Shown here piece after piece: positions 1 to 5,396 of a stretch of DNA of 5,396 bases (positions are counted from its first letter, which is position 1; each line of letters opens with the position of its first letter). A model generated the notes under the pieces. It saw nothing but the letters and a program-made list of their open reading frames with translations. It searched no databases and was not told the DNA's origin. The position numbers were made by a program, and so were the translations under genes. This DNA is from Trichodesmium sp. jk18x7bins.61 (lineage in GTDB: Bacteria; Cyanobacteriota; Cyanobacteriia; Cyanobacteriales; Microcoleaceae). The DNA lies in NCBI GenBank assembly GCA_022822685.1, contig JAJEAQ010000234.1, positions 1 to 5,396 of the forward strand, in the 5' to 3' direction.

Positions 1-295
1 AATCTGAGGCGTGACAAATAACCTCTAAACTCCTACTACTGTATTTCATAAACCAGGAATAGGCTGTAAGTTGCTTGGCTCGTTTTGCTATGAACATCAA
101 ATAGATAGTATTCCATAGGCCAGAAAGAAGGAATAGAAATCAAAGTCAAGTAATTATATGTCAATTTTTAGTGACTACTTTGACAGTAGATATTTGATTT
201 CATTTCACCCAAGCTTTTTCCAAATTTATACAAAACAATGTGTTTTTTGTAGTTTAAATCTTCTTTGAAATTGACAAAATTAGCTCGGAGGAGCA

Positions 296-331
296 ATGAA
301 TCAGGGTATTTTAACCACTCCTAATTTATGA
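296..331 (+). CDS. Possible 11-residue ORF or leader peptide with a strong Shine-Dalgarno
   Basis: The ATG at 296 opens an 11-codon frame (MNQGILTTPNL) ending in TGA. It is preceded by GGAGGAG at 287-293, a near-perfect Shine-Dalgarno, whereas the three larger genes here have no strong one. The motif lies in the loop and 3' arm of a small hairpin (GCTC 283-286 with GAGC 291-294), which could limit ribosome access. I do not recognise the peptide. It could be a leader peptide, the 5' remnant of a decayed gene, or chance. No gene follows it closely, which weakens the leader idea. Low confidence. Confidence 0.2.
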   Translation: MNQGILTTPNL

Positions 332-486
332 GGCTTTTCACCCTCTATAGATCAAATAAATAGTTAGACAAAATTATTTGTAGATTTACTATTAAGTTAT
401 TTCTTGATTTGTCAGAGTCTCTCAGGTAATATTTGCCTCCTCAAAATGCACAATTAATTTTGTACAGGTACTTCATACTAAATCCG

Positions 487-494
487 GCGATCGC
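487..494. repeat. HIP1 palindrome GCGATCGC
   Basis: Perfect copy of the octamer that is highly over-represented in many cyanobacterial genomes. It supports a cyanobacterial origin and has no specific function inferred here. Confidence 0.9.
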
Positions 495-665
495 TCCCTA
501 GCATCTTGATTATGAGAGTCAAGCAGAAGGGTGAGAGGGGATTCGGAAAAAGTATATGTGTGATCTGTGTGATGAGCAGATTTAGTGTCATATTGACATA
601 CTCACTCCGTTGCGCTTAAGCGAGCTGGTGCGAGATTCTTCTTTTCGGCGACAGGCTCAACCGAT

Positions 666-693
666 AAAACCCCGCCCGCCCCGGCGGGGTTTT
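666..693. terminator. Strong GC-rich hairpin, two-sided terminator-like
   Basis: AAAACCCCGCC (666-676) pairs perfectly with GGCGGGGTTTT (683-693), leaving a six-base loop CGCCCC. The A-run on one side and T-run on the other give it the form of an intrinsic terminator on either strand. No gene clearly ends just before it on either strand in this window, so it either closes an unrecognised transcript or is a dispersed repeat. Its core recurs at 786-809. The hairpin itself is certain from the sequence; termination is inferred. Confidence 0.55.
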
Positions 694-696
694 GAT
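673..696 (+). repeat. 24-bp direct repeat, copy 1
   Basis: The 24 bases are identical to 786-809; the copies start 113 bp apart. This copy includes the loop, the 3' arm and the T-run of the hairpin at 666-693. Past the shared block the flanks differ, so only the core was copied or kept. Confidence 0.85.
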
Positions 697-785
697 TGAT
701 TGCGGTTTTAACAGAGGTGATATTTAAACCCTGTGTGGATAGCAATCCTATTTTCTGGATTAGGAGTGCGCTCGTTATAAGAGAT

Positions 786-809
786 CGCCCGCCCCGGCGG
801 GGTTTTGAT
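786..809 (+). repeat. 24-bp direct repeat, copy 2 (truncated hairpin)
   Basis: Identical to 673-696. The AAAACCC part of the 5' arm is missing here and replaced by GAGAT, so only CGCC (786-789) can pair with GGCG (796-799) before the stem fails. It reads as a damaged or partial copy of the terminator-like element. Confidence 0.8.
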
Positions 810-846
810 GGTCTAACTCTTGACCACATTTGTCACAAGAATGCCA

Positions 847-865
847 TTCATGTCGCCGACATGAA
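847..865. repeat. 19-bp perfect palindrome
   Basis: TTCATGTCG (847-855) and CGACATGAA (857-865) are perfect inverted repeats around one central C. The tight centre makes it more like a dimeric-protein binding site or DNA palindrome than an RNA hairpin. It sits within a run of inverted repeats: CTACA/TGTAG (875-879/884-888) and TCACC/GGTGA (900-904/911-915) follow at once. ACATGAAAGG from its 3' side recurs at 1017-1026. Confidence 0.6.
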
Positions 866-957
866 AGGGGACTTCTACATTCATGTAGCGAAGCTAAATT
901 CACCTTCACTGGTGACAGCGTAATATATCAATCCTACTTTGAGCCAATCTGTAGTTA

Positions 958-993
958 TATTGCTAACTGGCCATTTCGAGCCAGTTAGCAATA
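958..993. repeat. Perfect 14-bp stem-loop
   Basis: TATTGCTAACTGGC (958-971) pairs without mismatch with GCCAGTTAGCAATA (980-993) around an eight-base loop CATTTCGA. No T-run follows, so it is not a standard intrinsic terminator on the plus strand. It could be an RNA structure, an end-to-end mobile repeat, or a protein-binding site. It is the longest perfect inverted repeat I found in the window. Confidence 0.65.
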
Positions 994-1014
994 GTTACCT
1001 GTTGAGCCACCTCG

Positions 1015-1041
1015 CCACATGAAAGGTGTTTATGTGGTTTT
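1015..1041 (+). terminator. Weak intrinsic terminator candidate
   Basis: CCACAT (1015-1020) pairs with ATGTGG (1032-1037) and is followed by TTTT (1038-1041). The stem is only six base pairs with an 11-base loop and a short T-run, so it is a modest candidate. CACCT (1008-1012) can pair with AGGTG (1024-1028) inside this loop; the two pairings cross, giving either alternatives or a pseudoknot. Confidence 0.3.
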
Positions 1042-1095
1042 AGCTTGTACTTATATGTCAGTTGCACGCGTAGTTTCGACCCAATTCTACATCAC

Positions 1096-1104
1096 TGTTA
1101 TAAC
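1096..1104 (+). promoter_or_regulatory. Possible extended -10 promoter element
   Basis: TGTTATAAC fits an extended -10 (TG, one base, TATAAC). I see no matching -35 at 16-18 bp. If used, transcription would begin near 1111 and give a leader of about 170 bases for the gene at 1284, including the GC-rich structure at 1177-1229. Weak evidence. Confidence 0.2.
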
Positions 1105-1176
1105 ATCTTTGATAGTGAGTATTTAGATGCTAAAAAATGCATTCAGATTGAATGTGTATCCGAAAACATAAGGCTG

Positions 1177-1229
1177 GCTCTCATTCCGACGCTCCCCAGG
1201 CGGGAGAGCGCTTATCTTCCCGCCAGGCG
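1177..1229 (+). repeat. GC-rich inverted repeats ahead of the pentapeptide gene
   Basis: GGCGGGA (1199-1205) pairs with TCCCGCC (1218-1224) in a seven-bp stem with a 12-base loop. The same strand segment can instead pair upstream: CTCCC (1192-1196) with GGGAG (1202-1206), or GCTCTC (1177-1182) with GAGAGC (1204-1209). CCAGGCG is directly repeated at 1196-1202 and 1223-1229. The segment is much richer in GC than its surroundings and ends about 55 bases before the start codon. It could act as a leader structure or be a dispersed repeat. Confidence 0.4.
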
Positions 1230-1283
1230 TGTTAAAACCAGTAGAGAACCCTATCTAGCAAACTTGACTAAATAAACAATAAA

Positions 1284-2808
1284 ATGTCAGAAGAAATCTT
1301 AAAGAGATACGAATTAGTCAAAAAATATGCACAAGGAGAAAGAAATTTTTCTGCCATCAATCTGACAGAAGTTAACCTAAGTCAGATGAATTTGAGTCAG
1401 ACTAATCTCAGTAATGCTATTTTATTCAGATCTAATCTCAGTGGTGCAAATCTAAGTGAAGCTAATCTGAGCCTAGCTAATCTTCATGTCGCCCGCCTTA
1501 GTAGTGCCAATCTCAGCAAGGCAATATTGAATCAAGCTACTCTCAATGTGGCCAATTTAGTCCGCGCTCATCTCAGTCAAGCTCAGTTATTAGGGGCTAC
1601 TCTAGTTAGAGGTTAGAGGAGAATTAGTCAGAGTAGAAATAGTTCAAGCTAATCTGAGCCTAGCCAATCTCAGTGGTGCTGATATGAGAGAAGCCATACT
1701 TACAGAAGCTAACTTAAGTCAAGCTAACCTGAGTGCTACAAATCTAAGAGTTGCTTTTGCAAAAGGGACTAATCTAGAAGCAGCTGACCTCCATAGCGCT
1801 GAGCTGATAAAAGCAGATCTACAAGGAGCTAATTTTACCAATGGGGAATTAAGACCGGCCAAGCTCAGTCAGGCCAATCTCAGAAGCGCTGCATTGAATG
1901 GGGCTAATCTGAGGTGGGCGATTCTCAGTGGGGCAGACTTAACTGATGCTGATCTCAGTAATGTTAAATTGAGTGGGGCTAATCTTCGTGGTGCGAATTT
2001 AACTAATACAAAATTAACTAATGCCAGTGTAGTCCATACTGATTTAACAGAAGCCAATTTAATCAGAGCTGATTTAGTCGGAGTAGATTTATCAGGAGCA
2101 ATTTTAACTGGAGCAAAACTTTATGAACTTCCGAGATTAAATATTAAAGCTGAAGAAATTGTTTGTGAATGGATTGATGTCAGTCCGAATGGAGATCATA
2201 GCCAAGTTCATCACTTTAAATCCTCAGCAGAATCTAAGAGATTTTTTAACCAAAAATCTCCAATAGTTCAAATTATTGTTGATTCAAATTTAGATTTAAA
2301 AGCAAATGTCGCTCTGGCTACAACTTGCTATAATCTTGGTAAGGATTATTATTTCATGAATCGTCCTCCTAGTATTGAAGTTAAATATCAGAAGACTATT
2401 TTAAATTTTATGGCAGATAGTGATGAGCTTTTATTTATGCTAGCATTTATTGTAATTTTTCCCTTTTATGATGCTAAAAAAACTAAAATTAATGTGATGG
2501 AAATTGTCAAAAATATTCCGTTACAAAAAATGAATACGAAAATCTTAGAATTAGAAATTGGTATGGAAAAACTCGTCAAAAAAAATCAGCACATTCAAAA
2601 AGTAATTGATTCTGTGAGACGCAAGATTACTTTTTTTTCAGCCCAGACTCAGGTAATTTTAAACAATTCAAGTGGTAAGAATTTAGTAGTAAGTAGTAAT
2701 CCTAACTTTGGTAAAAAAATCTATAAAAAAATCAATGAGCAACAATTCTGTTGGCCACCAGAAAATAAGGTCGTTGATTTTATTAACAGCTTTTATTACT
2801 TAGATTAA
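1284..2808 (+). pseudogene. Pentapeptide-repeat protein, frameshifted by a 7-bp duplication
   Basis: The 5' part (1284-1616) gives 110 residues and stops; the rest continues in the +1 frame to 2808. Restored, the protein has 505 residues. Residues 1-21 (MSEEILKRYELVKKYAQGERN) are a short cap of the kind seen in cyanobacterial members. Residues 22-276 are 51 uninterrupted pentapeptides of the A(N/D)LXX type, expected to fold as a right-handed quadrilateral beta-helix. Residues 277-505 form a separate domain with CEW (292-294), SPNGDHSQ (298-305), a hydrophobic stretch near 379-392 and a likely helical, lysine-rich part near 401-449. No signal peptide is seen. Its partner is unknown; some pentapeptide proteins mimic DNA, others are regulatory, and nothing here decides. 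The 3' fragment has no good start before ATG 1684. The gene at 2814 follows by five bases, so the two are likely cotranscribed. Repeats and frameshift are clear; function is not. Confidence 0.85.
1605..1618 (+). repeat. 7-bp tandem duplication causing the frameshift
   Basis: GTTAGAG occurs twice back to back (1605-1611, 1612-1618). The second copy creates the in-frame TAG at 1614-1616. With one copy removed the reading becomes ATLVR-GELVR-VEIVQ-ANLSL, exactly in five-residue register. Confidence 0.9.
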
Positions 2809-2813
2809 AGTTT

Positions 2814-4343
2814 GTGATTGAAGTAGAAGTCCATCAATCCCTGCGTAATTTCCTGCGATCGCAAAAACAACCGCACTGGCCCCATAACTTGACCATGGCT
2901 AGGTTAGTAGCGAGGGCTTTAAGATTAGGACGCAGTGCTTTAATCCAAACAGGTTCCCCACCAGGTAGTCATAATCCACAATACCAGTTAAGTTATCTAC
3001 TGCCCATCTTAATGTGGCCTCAAAAAACAATATTAGTAGCCCCTCTAGCAGTACAACAACATTTACTCAAGGTAGAAATTCCCAGATTGCTGGCAGACAA
3101 ATCACAAAGTAGCTCATCAATTTCCCATAAAGCAATCCAAACTTACCCACCACAATACATGGATGTTAATGGACTACTAATGATGACACCCGAAGCTTGG
3201 TTAGTTAGCCAATGGGAAGAGCAGCAATTACTCAAAGGTATTCCAACAATTATTGATTGGGCAGACGATTTAGAAACTTGGGCTCAAGATTATTTAACTA
3301 CTGGCTTTTTACCTGCTGATTGGAATCAACTCATGCAAATGTATTCCGAGCAAGGTGACTTGATTCGTGAGGCGAGGATAAACTTAACGAGATCGCTCTT
3401 CCAACATCCAGTCAATCCTGATAACTGCTACTTAATTGAAGAAAATGAGCAGCAAATCTTACAAAAACTAATTGAACGCTTGTCATTGAATGCAAAAAAC
3501 AAAAAATTACAAAGTCATAATTATTCAAATGATTTTTGGTATCAGTGGCACAACGATGGGCAACTCAGATGGGCAAAAATTCATCGCCAGAGAGGATCAT
3601 TTTCTTTGTACTGCACTCCTTGTGATTTATCTGAAGCTCTCAGCAAAATTTGGACTCAGCAACCAGTAGTAATTATAGGCGGAGCATTAGACTTAGAGAC
3701 AGAAGCTTCTACCTACAGAAAAATGATGGGGCTAGGGGATATAACCTGCGTTAAATTCTCCCCTGATCGTCACAATGAGATAATTCAACTATATATCCCG
3801 AATGGCTTACCCATGCCAAATACACCTCAATTCCAGGAAGGATCAATTCAAGAGATTCGGACTTTATTACATAAAAGTGTCAAAATTGTCCATGGATTAA
3901 TCGTAATCCTGATTGGAGATGTACCACTCAAAACCCAAATAGGTGCAATTTTGGCCTCTGAATTTGGTTCGCGAGTTCAAGTTGAAACAACTTCTCCTGA
4001 AGCACAAGGAATTTTAATAACTGGTTGGGAATTTTGGCAAAAAAATCAAAGGCTCCTGCCAGCACCTCAGCTATTGATCATTACTACTTTACCTCTTCCA
4101 TCTTTAGAAAATCCTTTAGTATCTGGGCGAGTAAATCTTTACAGGCAAAGGGGTTTAGATTGGTTTAGGTTATACCTACTACCAAAAGCGCTACAGGAAT
4201 TACAACGTGCTATTGTTTCTGTGCGAGAGTCTCAAGGTATAGTTGCTTTGCTCGACAGTCGTGTAATTCGTCGTACTTATGGCCAGCAAGTTTTAGTCGC
4301 CCTTAGTCCCTTTGCTAAGATTGGTTACTTGGAGTTTACCTAA
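2814..4343 (+). CDS. DinG-like helicase homologue with degraded catalytic motifs
   Basis: A 509-residue protein starting at GTG, five bases after the preceding stop; the next Met (28) would cut the conserved-looking N-terminus. The C-terminal part resembles the DinG/XPD helicase C-terminal domain: GWEFWQ (404-409), LPLPSLENPLVSGR (426-439), FRLYLLPKAL (451-460), then GIVALLDSRVIRRTYG (475-490). The catalytic motifs are eroded. The Walker A position reads TGSPPGSH (46-53) with no GK(S/T); motif II reads IIDWADDLE (146-154) rather than DEAH; motif VI keeps Q464 and R471 but has RAIV in place of GxGR. No cysteines lie between the first two motifs, so the iron-sulphur cluster of DinG/XPD is absent. 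I recall cyanobacterial proteins of this type labelled helicase, so the degeneration may be family-wide. ATP hydrolysis is unlikely; a DNA-binding or scaffold role is a guess. Only weak ribosome-binding sequence (AAAG) precedes the start. Confidence 0.8.
   Translation: MIEVEVHQSLRNFLRSQKQPHWPHNLTMARLVARALRLGRSALIQTGSPPGSHNPQYQLSYLLPILMWPQKTILVAPLAVQQHLLKVEIPRLLADKSQSSSSISHKAIQTYPPQYMDVNGLLMMTPEAWLVSQWEEQQLLKGIPTIIDWADDLETWAQDYLTTGFLPADWNQLMQMYSEQGDLIREARINLTRSLFQHPVNPDNCYLIEENEQQILQKLIERLSLNAKNKKLQSHNYSNDFWYQWHNDGQLRWAKIHRQRGSFSLYCTPCDLSEALSKIWTQQPVVIIGGALDLETEASTYRKMMGLGDITCVKFSPDRHNEIIQLYIPNGLPMPNTPQFQEGSIQEIRTLLHKSVKIVHGLIVILIGDVPLKTQIGAILASEFGSRVQVETTSPEAQGILITGWEFWQKNQRLLPAPQLLIITTLPLPSLENPLVSGRVNLYRQRGLDWFRLYLLPKALQELQRAIVSVRESQGIVALLDSRVIRRTYGQQVLVALSPFAKIGYLEFT
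2855..2862. repeat. HIP1 palindrome GCGATCGC
   Basis: Second perfect HIP1 octamer, inside the helicase-like gene (codons near residue 15). Consistent with a cyanobacterial chromosome. Confidence 0.9.
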
Positions 4344-4364
4344 AAACATTCGGGAAACTCCAAG
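4328..4364 (+). terminator. Long stem-loop over the stop codon of the helicase-like gene
   Basis: CTTGGAGTTT (4328-4337) pairs perfectly with AAACTCCAAG (4355-4364). After one A-G mismatch, CC (4339-4340) can pair with GG (4352-4353), leaving an 11-base loop that holds the TAA stop. The 5' arm is coding sequence. No T-run follows, so it is more likely an RNA 3'-end stabiliser or factor-dependent end than a classic intrinsic terminator. It lies at the probable end of the two-gene operon. Confidence 0.45.
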
Positions 4365-4417
4365 CCCTCACATTTCAACTGGGGGATAAAATCTGACCCA
4401 CCAACTGAAGTAGCCAG

Positions 4418-4423
4418 TATACT
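4418..4423 (+). promoter_or_regulatory. Possible -10 box for the DUF2839-type gene
   Basis: TATACT lies 51 bases before the ATG at 4475. The best -35 is CTGACC at 4393-4398, but the 19-base spacing is long. TATAGT and TATGAT hexamers nearby are alternatives. The separate position of this gene, after the stem-loop at 4328-4364, favours its own promoter. Confidence 0.3.
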
Positions 4424-4474
4424 ATAGTTATGATTTCAACTAAAATCACTGAATAAACAAACGTAGACAAAGTT

Positions 4475-4687
4475 ATGGGTGAAGCAAAACGTCGCAAAGA
4501 AACACTAGGAGAACAGTACGGCCAAGAATCGCGATTTATTTCTTGGCTACCAATCACTAAAAGTCAAAGCCAAAAATTTATGCAATTAACTACAACTGGT
4601 GCATGGATTGGTATTGGATTTCTCATTATTGCTTGGTTAACAGTTAGATTTATCGGTCCAGCTTTTGGATGGTGGCAAGTTGAATAG
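4475..4687 (+). CDS. Small membrane protein, DUF2839 type
   Basis: A 70-residue protein that I recognise as the cyanobacterial DUF2839 type, whose function is not known to me. It begins with the characteristic MGEAKRRK, followed by a polar, charged segment to about residue 35. One transmembrane helix lies near residues 42-60 (GAWIGIGFLIIAWLTVRFI), followed by a short GPAFGWWQVE tail. The basic N-terminus suggests that end stays in the cytoplasm. The length is normal for the family and nothing appears truncated. No clear Shine-Dalgarno precedes the ATG, which is common in cyanobacteria; the start is fixed by the MGEAKRRK signature. It is 131 bases downstream of the helicase-like gene, beyond a stem-loop, so it is probably a separate transcription unit. 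Confidence 0.85.
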   Translation: MGEAKRRKETLGEQYGQESRFISWLPITKSQSQKFMQLTTTGAWIGIGFLIIAWLTVRFIGPAFGWWQVE

Positions 4688-4691
4688 CCCT

Positions 4692-4721
4692 TTCCTAAAG
4701 AACAAGAAGGAATAAGTTTTT
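4692..4721 (+). terminator. Weak terminator candidate after the DUF2839-type gene
   Basis: TTCCT (4692-4696) can pair with AGGAA (4708-4712), followed a few bases later by TTTTT (4717-4721). The stem is short and AT-containing, so this is tentative, but it sits right after the stop codon at 4685-4687. Confidence 0.3.
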
Positions 4722-5359
4722 ATTGATGGTTAACTAAGCAGAGTTGATACCTAGAGCAGAATACCAAAAAATCCTATTACTAATTGCTCCTGATGCCAAC
4801 AGTTACTAAAATTACTGCAATTTATTTAGACCAGAGGTGAGCAAAATATTCTATTTGCAAACAGCCTCTGAATATAGCAATCTGATCTAATTTTGTCAAA
4901 CTTATCCTTGAGATTTCGGCTCTACATAAATTTAAATTCACTTACTTTTCACGAATGGTTGAGGATTACTATATATCAAAATCAACAACAAATTCACTAT
5001 ATAAAAACTTAGATTGAGTATTGTTCTTAAATATCACTCTGATTCAGAACTATTAATTGTGTCTTGATACTATTTCAGCTCAAATCTGCGTAATCCTACA
5101 GAGATTTAATACTTATAGTGATGATTAATTATTTATATAATTTAGATTATTTGACATTTTTAACTCCTCCAATGGTGATTTGGGAACTTAAATTTAATCC
5201 TTTGACTCCTCATGGATAAAGGGAATTAGTTGAATGTTGGTCTTGATACCTTGTTAAAAATTTCTATTAATTAACTTAAAGTATCTGCTATTAAATACCA
5301 CTTTAAGAAATATGCTAAACAGACCGCATTGAGCTATACTATTTCAGAAGTTAAACACC
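4722..5359. other. AT-rich intergenic region without a recognised gene
   Basis: No recognisable gene. A two-tier inverted repeat lies at 4832-4870. CTTAAAGT (5275-5282) and ACTTTAAG (5300-5307) form an eight-bp inverted repeat with a 17-base loop. The longest small plus-strand ORF noted is 5121-5219, 32 codons, starting MINYLYNLDYL; it has no Shine-Dalgarno and I do not recognise it. A TTGACA at 5151-5156 has no -10 partner at normal spacing. Confidence 0.6.
4832..4870 (+). repeat. Two-tier stem-loop
   Basis: Outer arms CAGAGG (4832-4837) and CCTCTG (4865-4870) enclose inner arms GCAAA (4841-4845) and TTTGC (4854-4858). The inner loop is eight bases and the internal loop is asymmetric (3 and 6 bases). 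No T-run follows. It lies 145 bases beyond the DUF2839-type gene and could be an RNA structure. Confidence 0.4.
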
Positions 5360-5390
5360 AAGTTTTTACAAAAACTTAACAAAGTATAAA
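5360..5390 (+). promoter_or_regulatory. Palindrome and TATAAA at the right edge, possible promoter
   Basis: AAGTTTTT (5360-5367) and AAAAACTT (5370-5377) are perfect inverted repeats with two bases between. TATAAA (5385-5390) follows, a fair -10 box. TTTACA (5365-5370) is only 14 bases upstream, too close for a standard -35. TTTACAAA (5365-5372), then two bases, then CTTAACAA (5375-5382) loosely resembles the paired octamers of the HLR1 site bound by RpaB, but the second half matches poorly. If real, it would serve a gene to the right of the window. Confidence 0.25.
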
Positions 5391-5396
5391 ATCTAG

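Larger units (their letters stand above)
1..601. other. AT-rich intergenic region without a convincing gene
   Basis: No long reading frame is visible on either strand. It holds one HIP1 site (487-494), an 11-codon ORF with a perfect Shine-Dalgarno (296-331), and an 8-bp direct repeat TGTGTGAT at 557-564 and 566-573. TTGACA hexamers occur at 180-185, 271-276 and 593-598, none followed by a good -10 at normal spacing. TGTCAA (159-164) and TTGACA (180-185) form a loose inverted repeat. On the minus strand a frame is open from about 139 to the left edge, with an ATG at 97-95, giving a 32-residue piece that starts MFIAKRAKQ. An open run of this length is expected by chance fairly often, so it is not called as a gene. 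Confidence 0.6.

Noticed and set aside
462..471. GTACAGGTAC as a LexA-type operator
   Set aside because: It does not fit the spacing of the cyanobacterial LexA consensus and no gene follows nearby.
586..598. TGTCA-TAT-TGACA as a transposon end
   Set aside because: TGTCA motifs are scattered through 1-1100 but without ordered spacing, a target duplication or a transposase gene.
673..809. CRISPR repeat pair
   Set aside because: Only two copies, an 89-base gap far longer than a spacer, and the repeat is part of a terminator-like hairpin.
602..829. 75-codon minus-strand open frame
   Set aside because: It runs through the GC-rich hairpins and the 24-bp repeat, its composition follows those repeats, and the product matches nothing I know.
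696..923. 75-codon plus-strand open frame
   Set aside because: It crosses the second repeat copy and three inverted repeats, has no ribosome-binding site, and gives no recognisable protein.
1045..1275. 76-codon plus-strand open frame just before the pentapeptide gene
   Set aside because: It starts at TTG, has no Shine-Dalgarno, and its second half is translated from the GC-rich inverted repeats at 1177-1229.
1602..1620. Programmed ribosomal frameshift at the break in the pentapeptide gene
   Set aside because: A +1 slip would insert two residues out of register, whereas removing one 7-bp copy restores exact register; no slippery codon or helper structure was noted.
1869..2057. 62-codon minus-strand open frame
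   Set aside because: It lies antisense to the pentapeptide repeats, whose periodic codons keep the opposite frame open.
4375..4557. 60-codon minus-strand open frame
   Set aside because: It overlaps the start of the DUF2839-type gene on the other strand, which is the clearly recognised one.

Overview
The window looks like a piece of a filamentous cyanobacterial chromosome (Nostoc/Anabaena-like). It is AT-rich, carries two perfect HIP1 palindromes (GCGATCGC at 487-494 and 2855-2862), and encodes three proteins of cyanobacterial type: a long pentapeptide-repeat protein, a helicase-like protein with degraded catalytic motifs, and a small membrane protein of the DUF2839 type. All recognisable genes are on the plus strand. 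The organism assignment is an inference from these features.

Layout. Bases 1-1283 have no convincing gene. The first 500 bases are AT-rich and hold an 11-codon ORF with a perfect Shine-Dalgarno (296-331). Bases 600-1041 are more GC-rich and packed with inverted repeats: a strong two-sided terminator-like hairpin (666-693), a truncated second copy of its core (786-809), and several further hairpins, the longest being a perfect 14-bp stem at 958-993. A GC-rich repeat at 1177-1229 lies just ahead of the first gene.

Bases 1284-2808 encode a pentapeptide-repeat protein that would be 505 residues long but is split into two frames. The cause is visible: GTTAGAG is duplicated in tandem at 1605-1618. 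Removing one copy restores one frame and keeps the five-residue register exactly across 51 consecutive repeats. Five bases after its stop codon, a GTG-started gene (2814-4343) encodes a DinG-like helicase homologue that lacks a Walker A lysine, the DEAH acidic pair and most of motif VI, so it is probably not an active helicase. The two genes are likely cotranscribed. A long stem-loop overlaps the stop codon of the second gene. A separate 70-residue DUF2839-type membrane protein follows at 4475-4687.

Bases 4688-5396 are AT-rich and mostly empty. They hold a weak terminator candidate, a two-tier stem-loop (4832-4870), an unrecognised 32-codon ORF, and at the right edge a palindrome plus TATAAA that may be the promoter of a gene beyond the window. 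The joint role of the pentapeptide protein and the helicase-like protein is unknown. The best-supported novelty is the 7-bp duplication breaking the pentapeptide gene. The most open question is the structured block at 600-1041.
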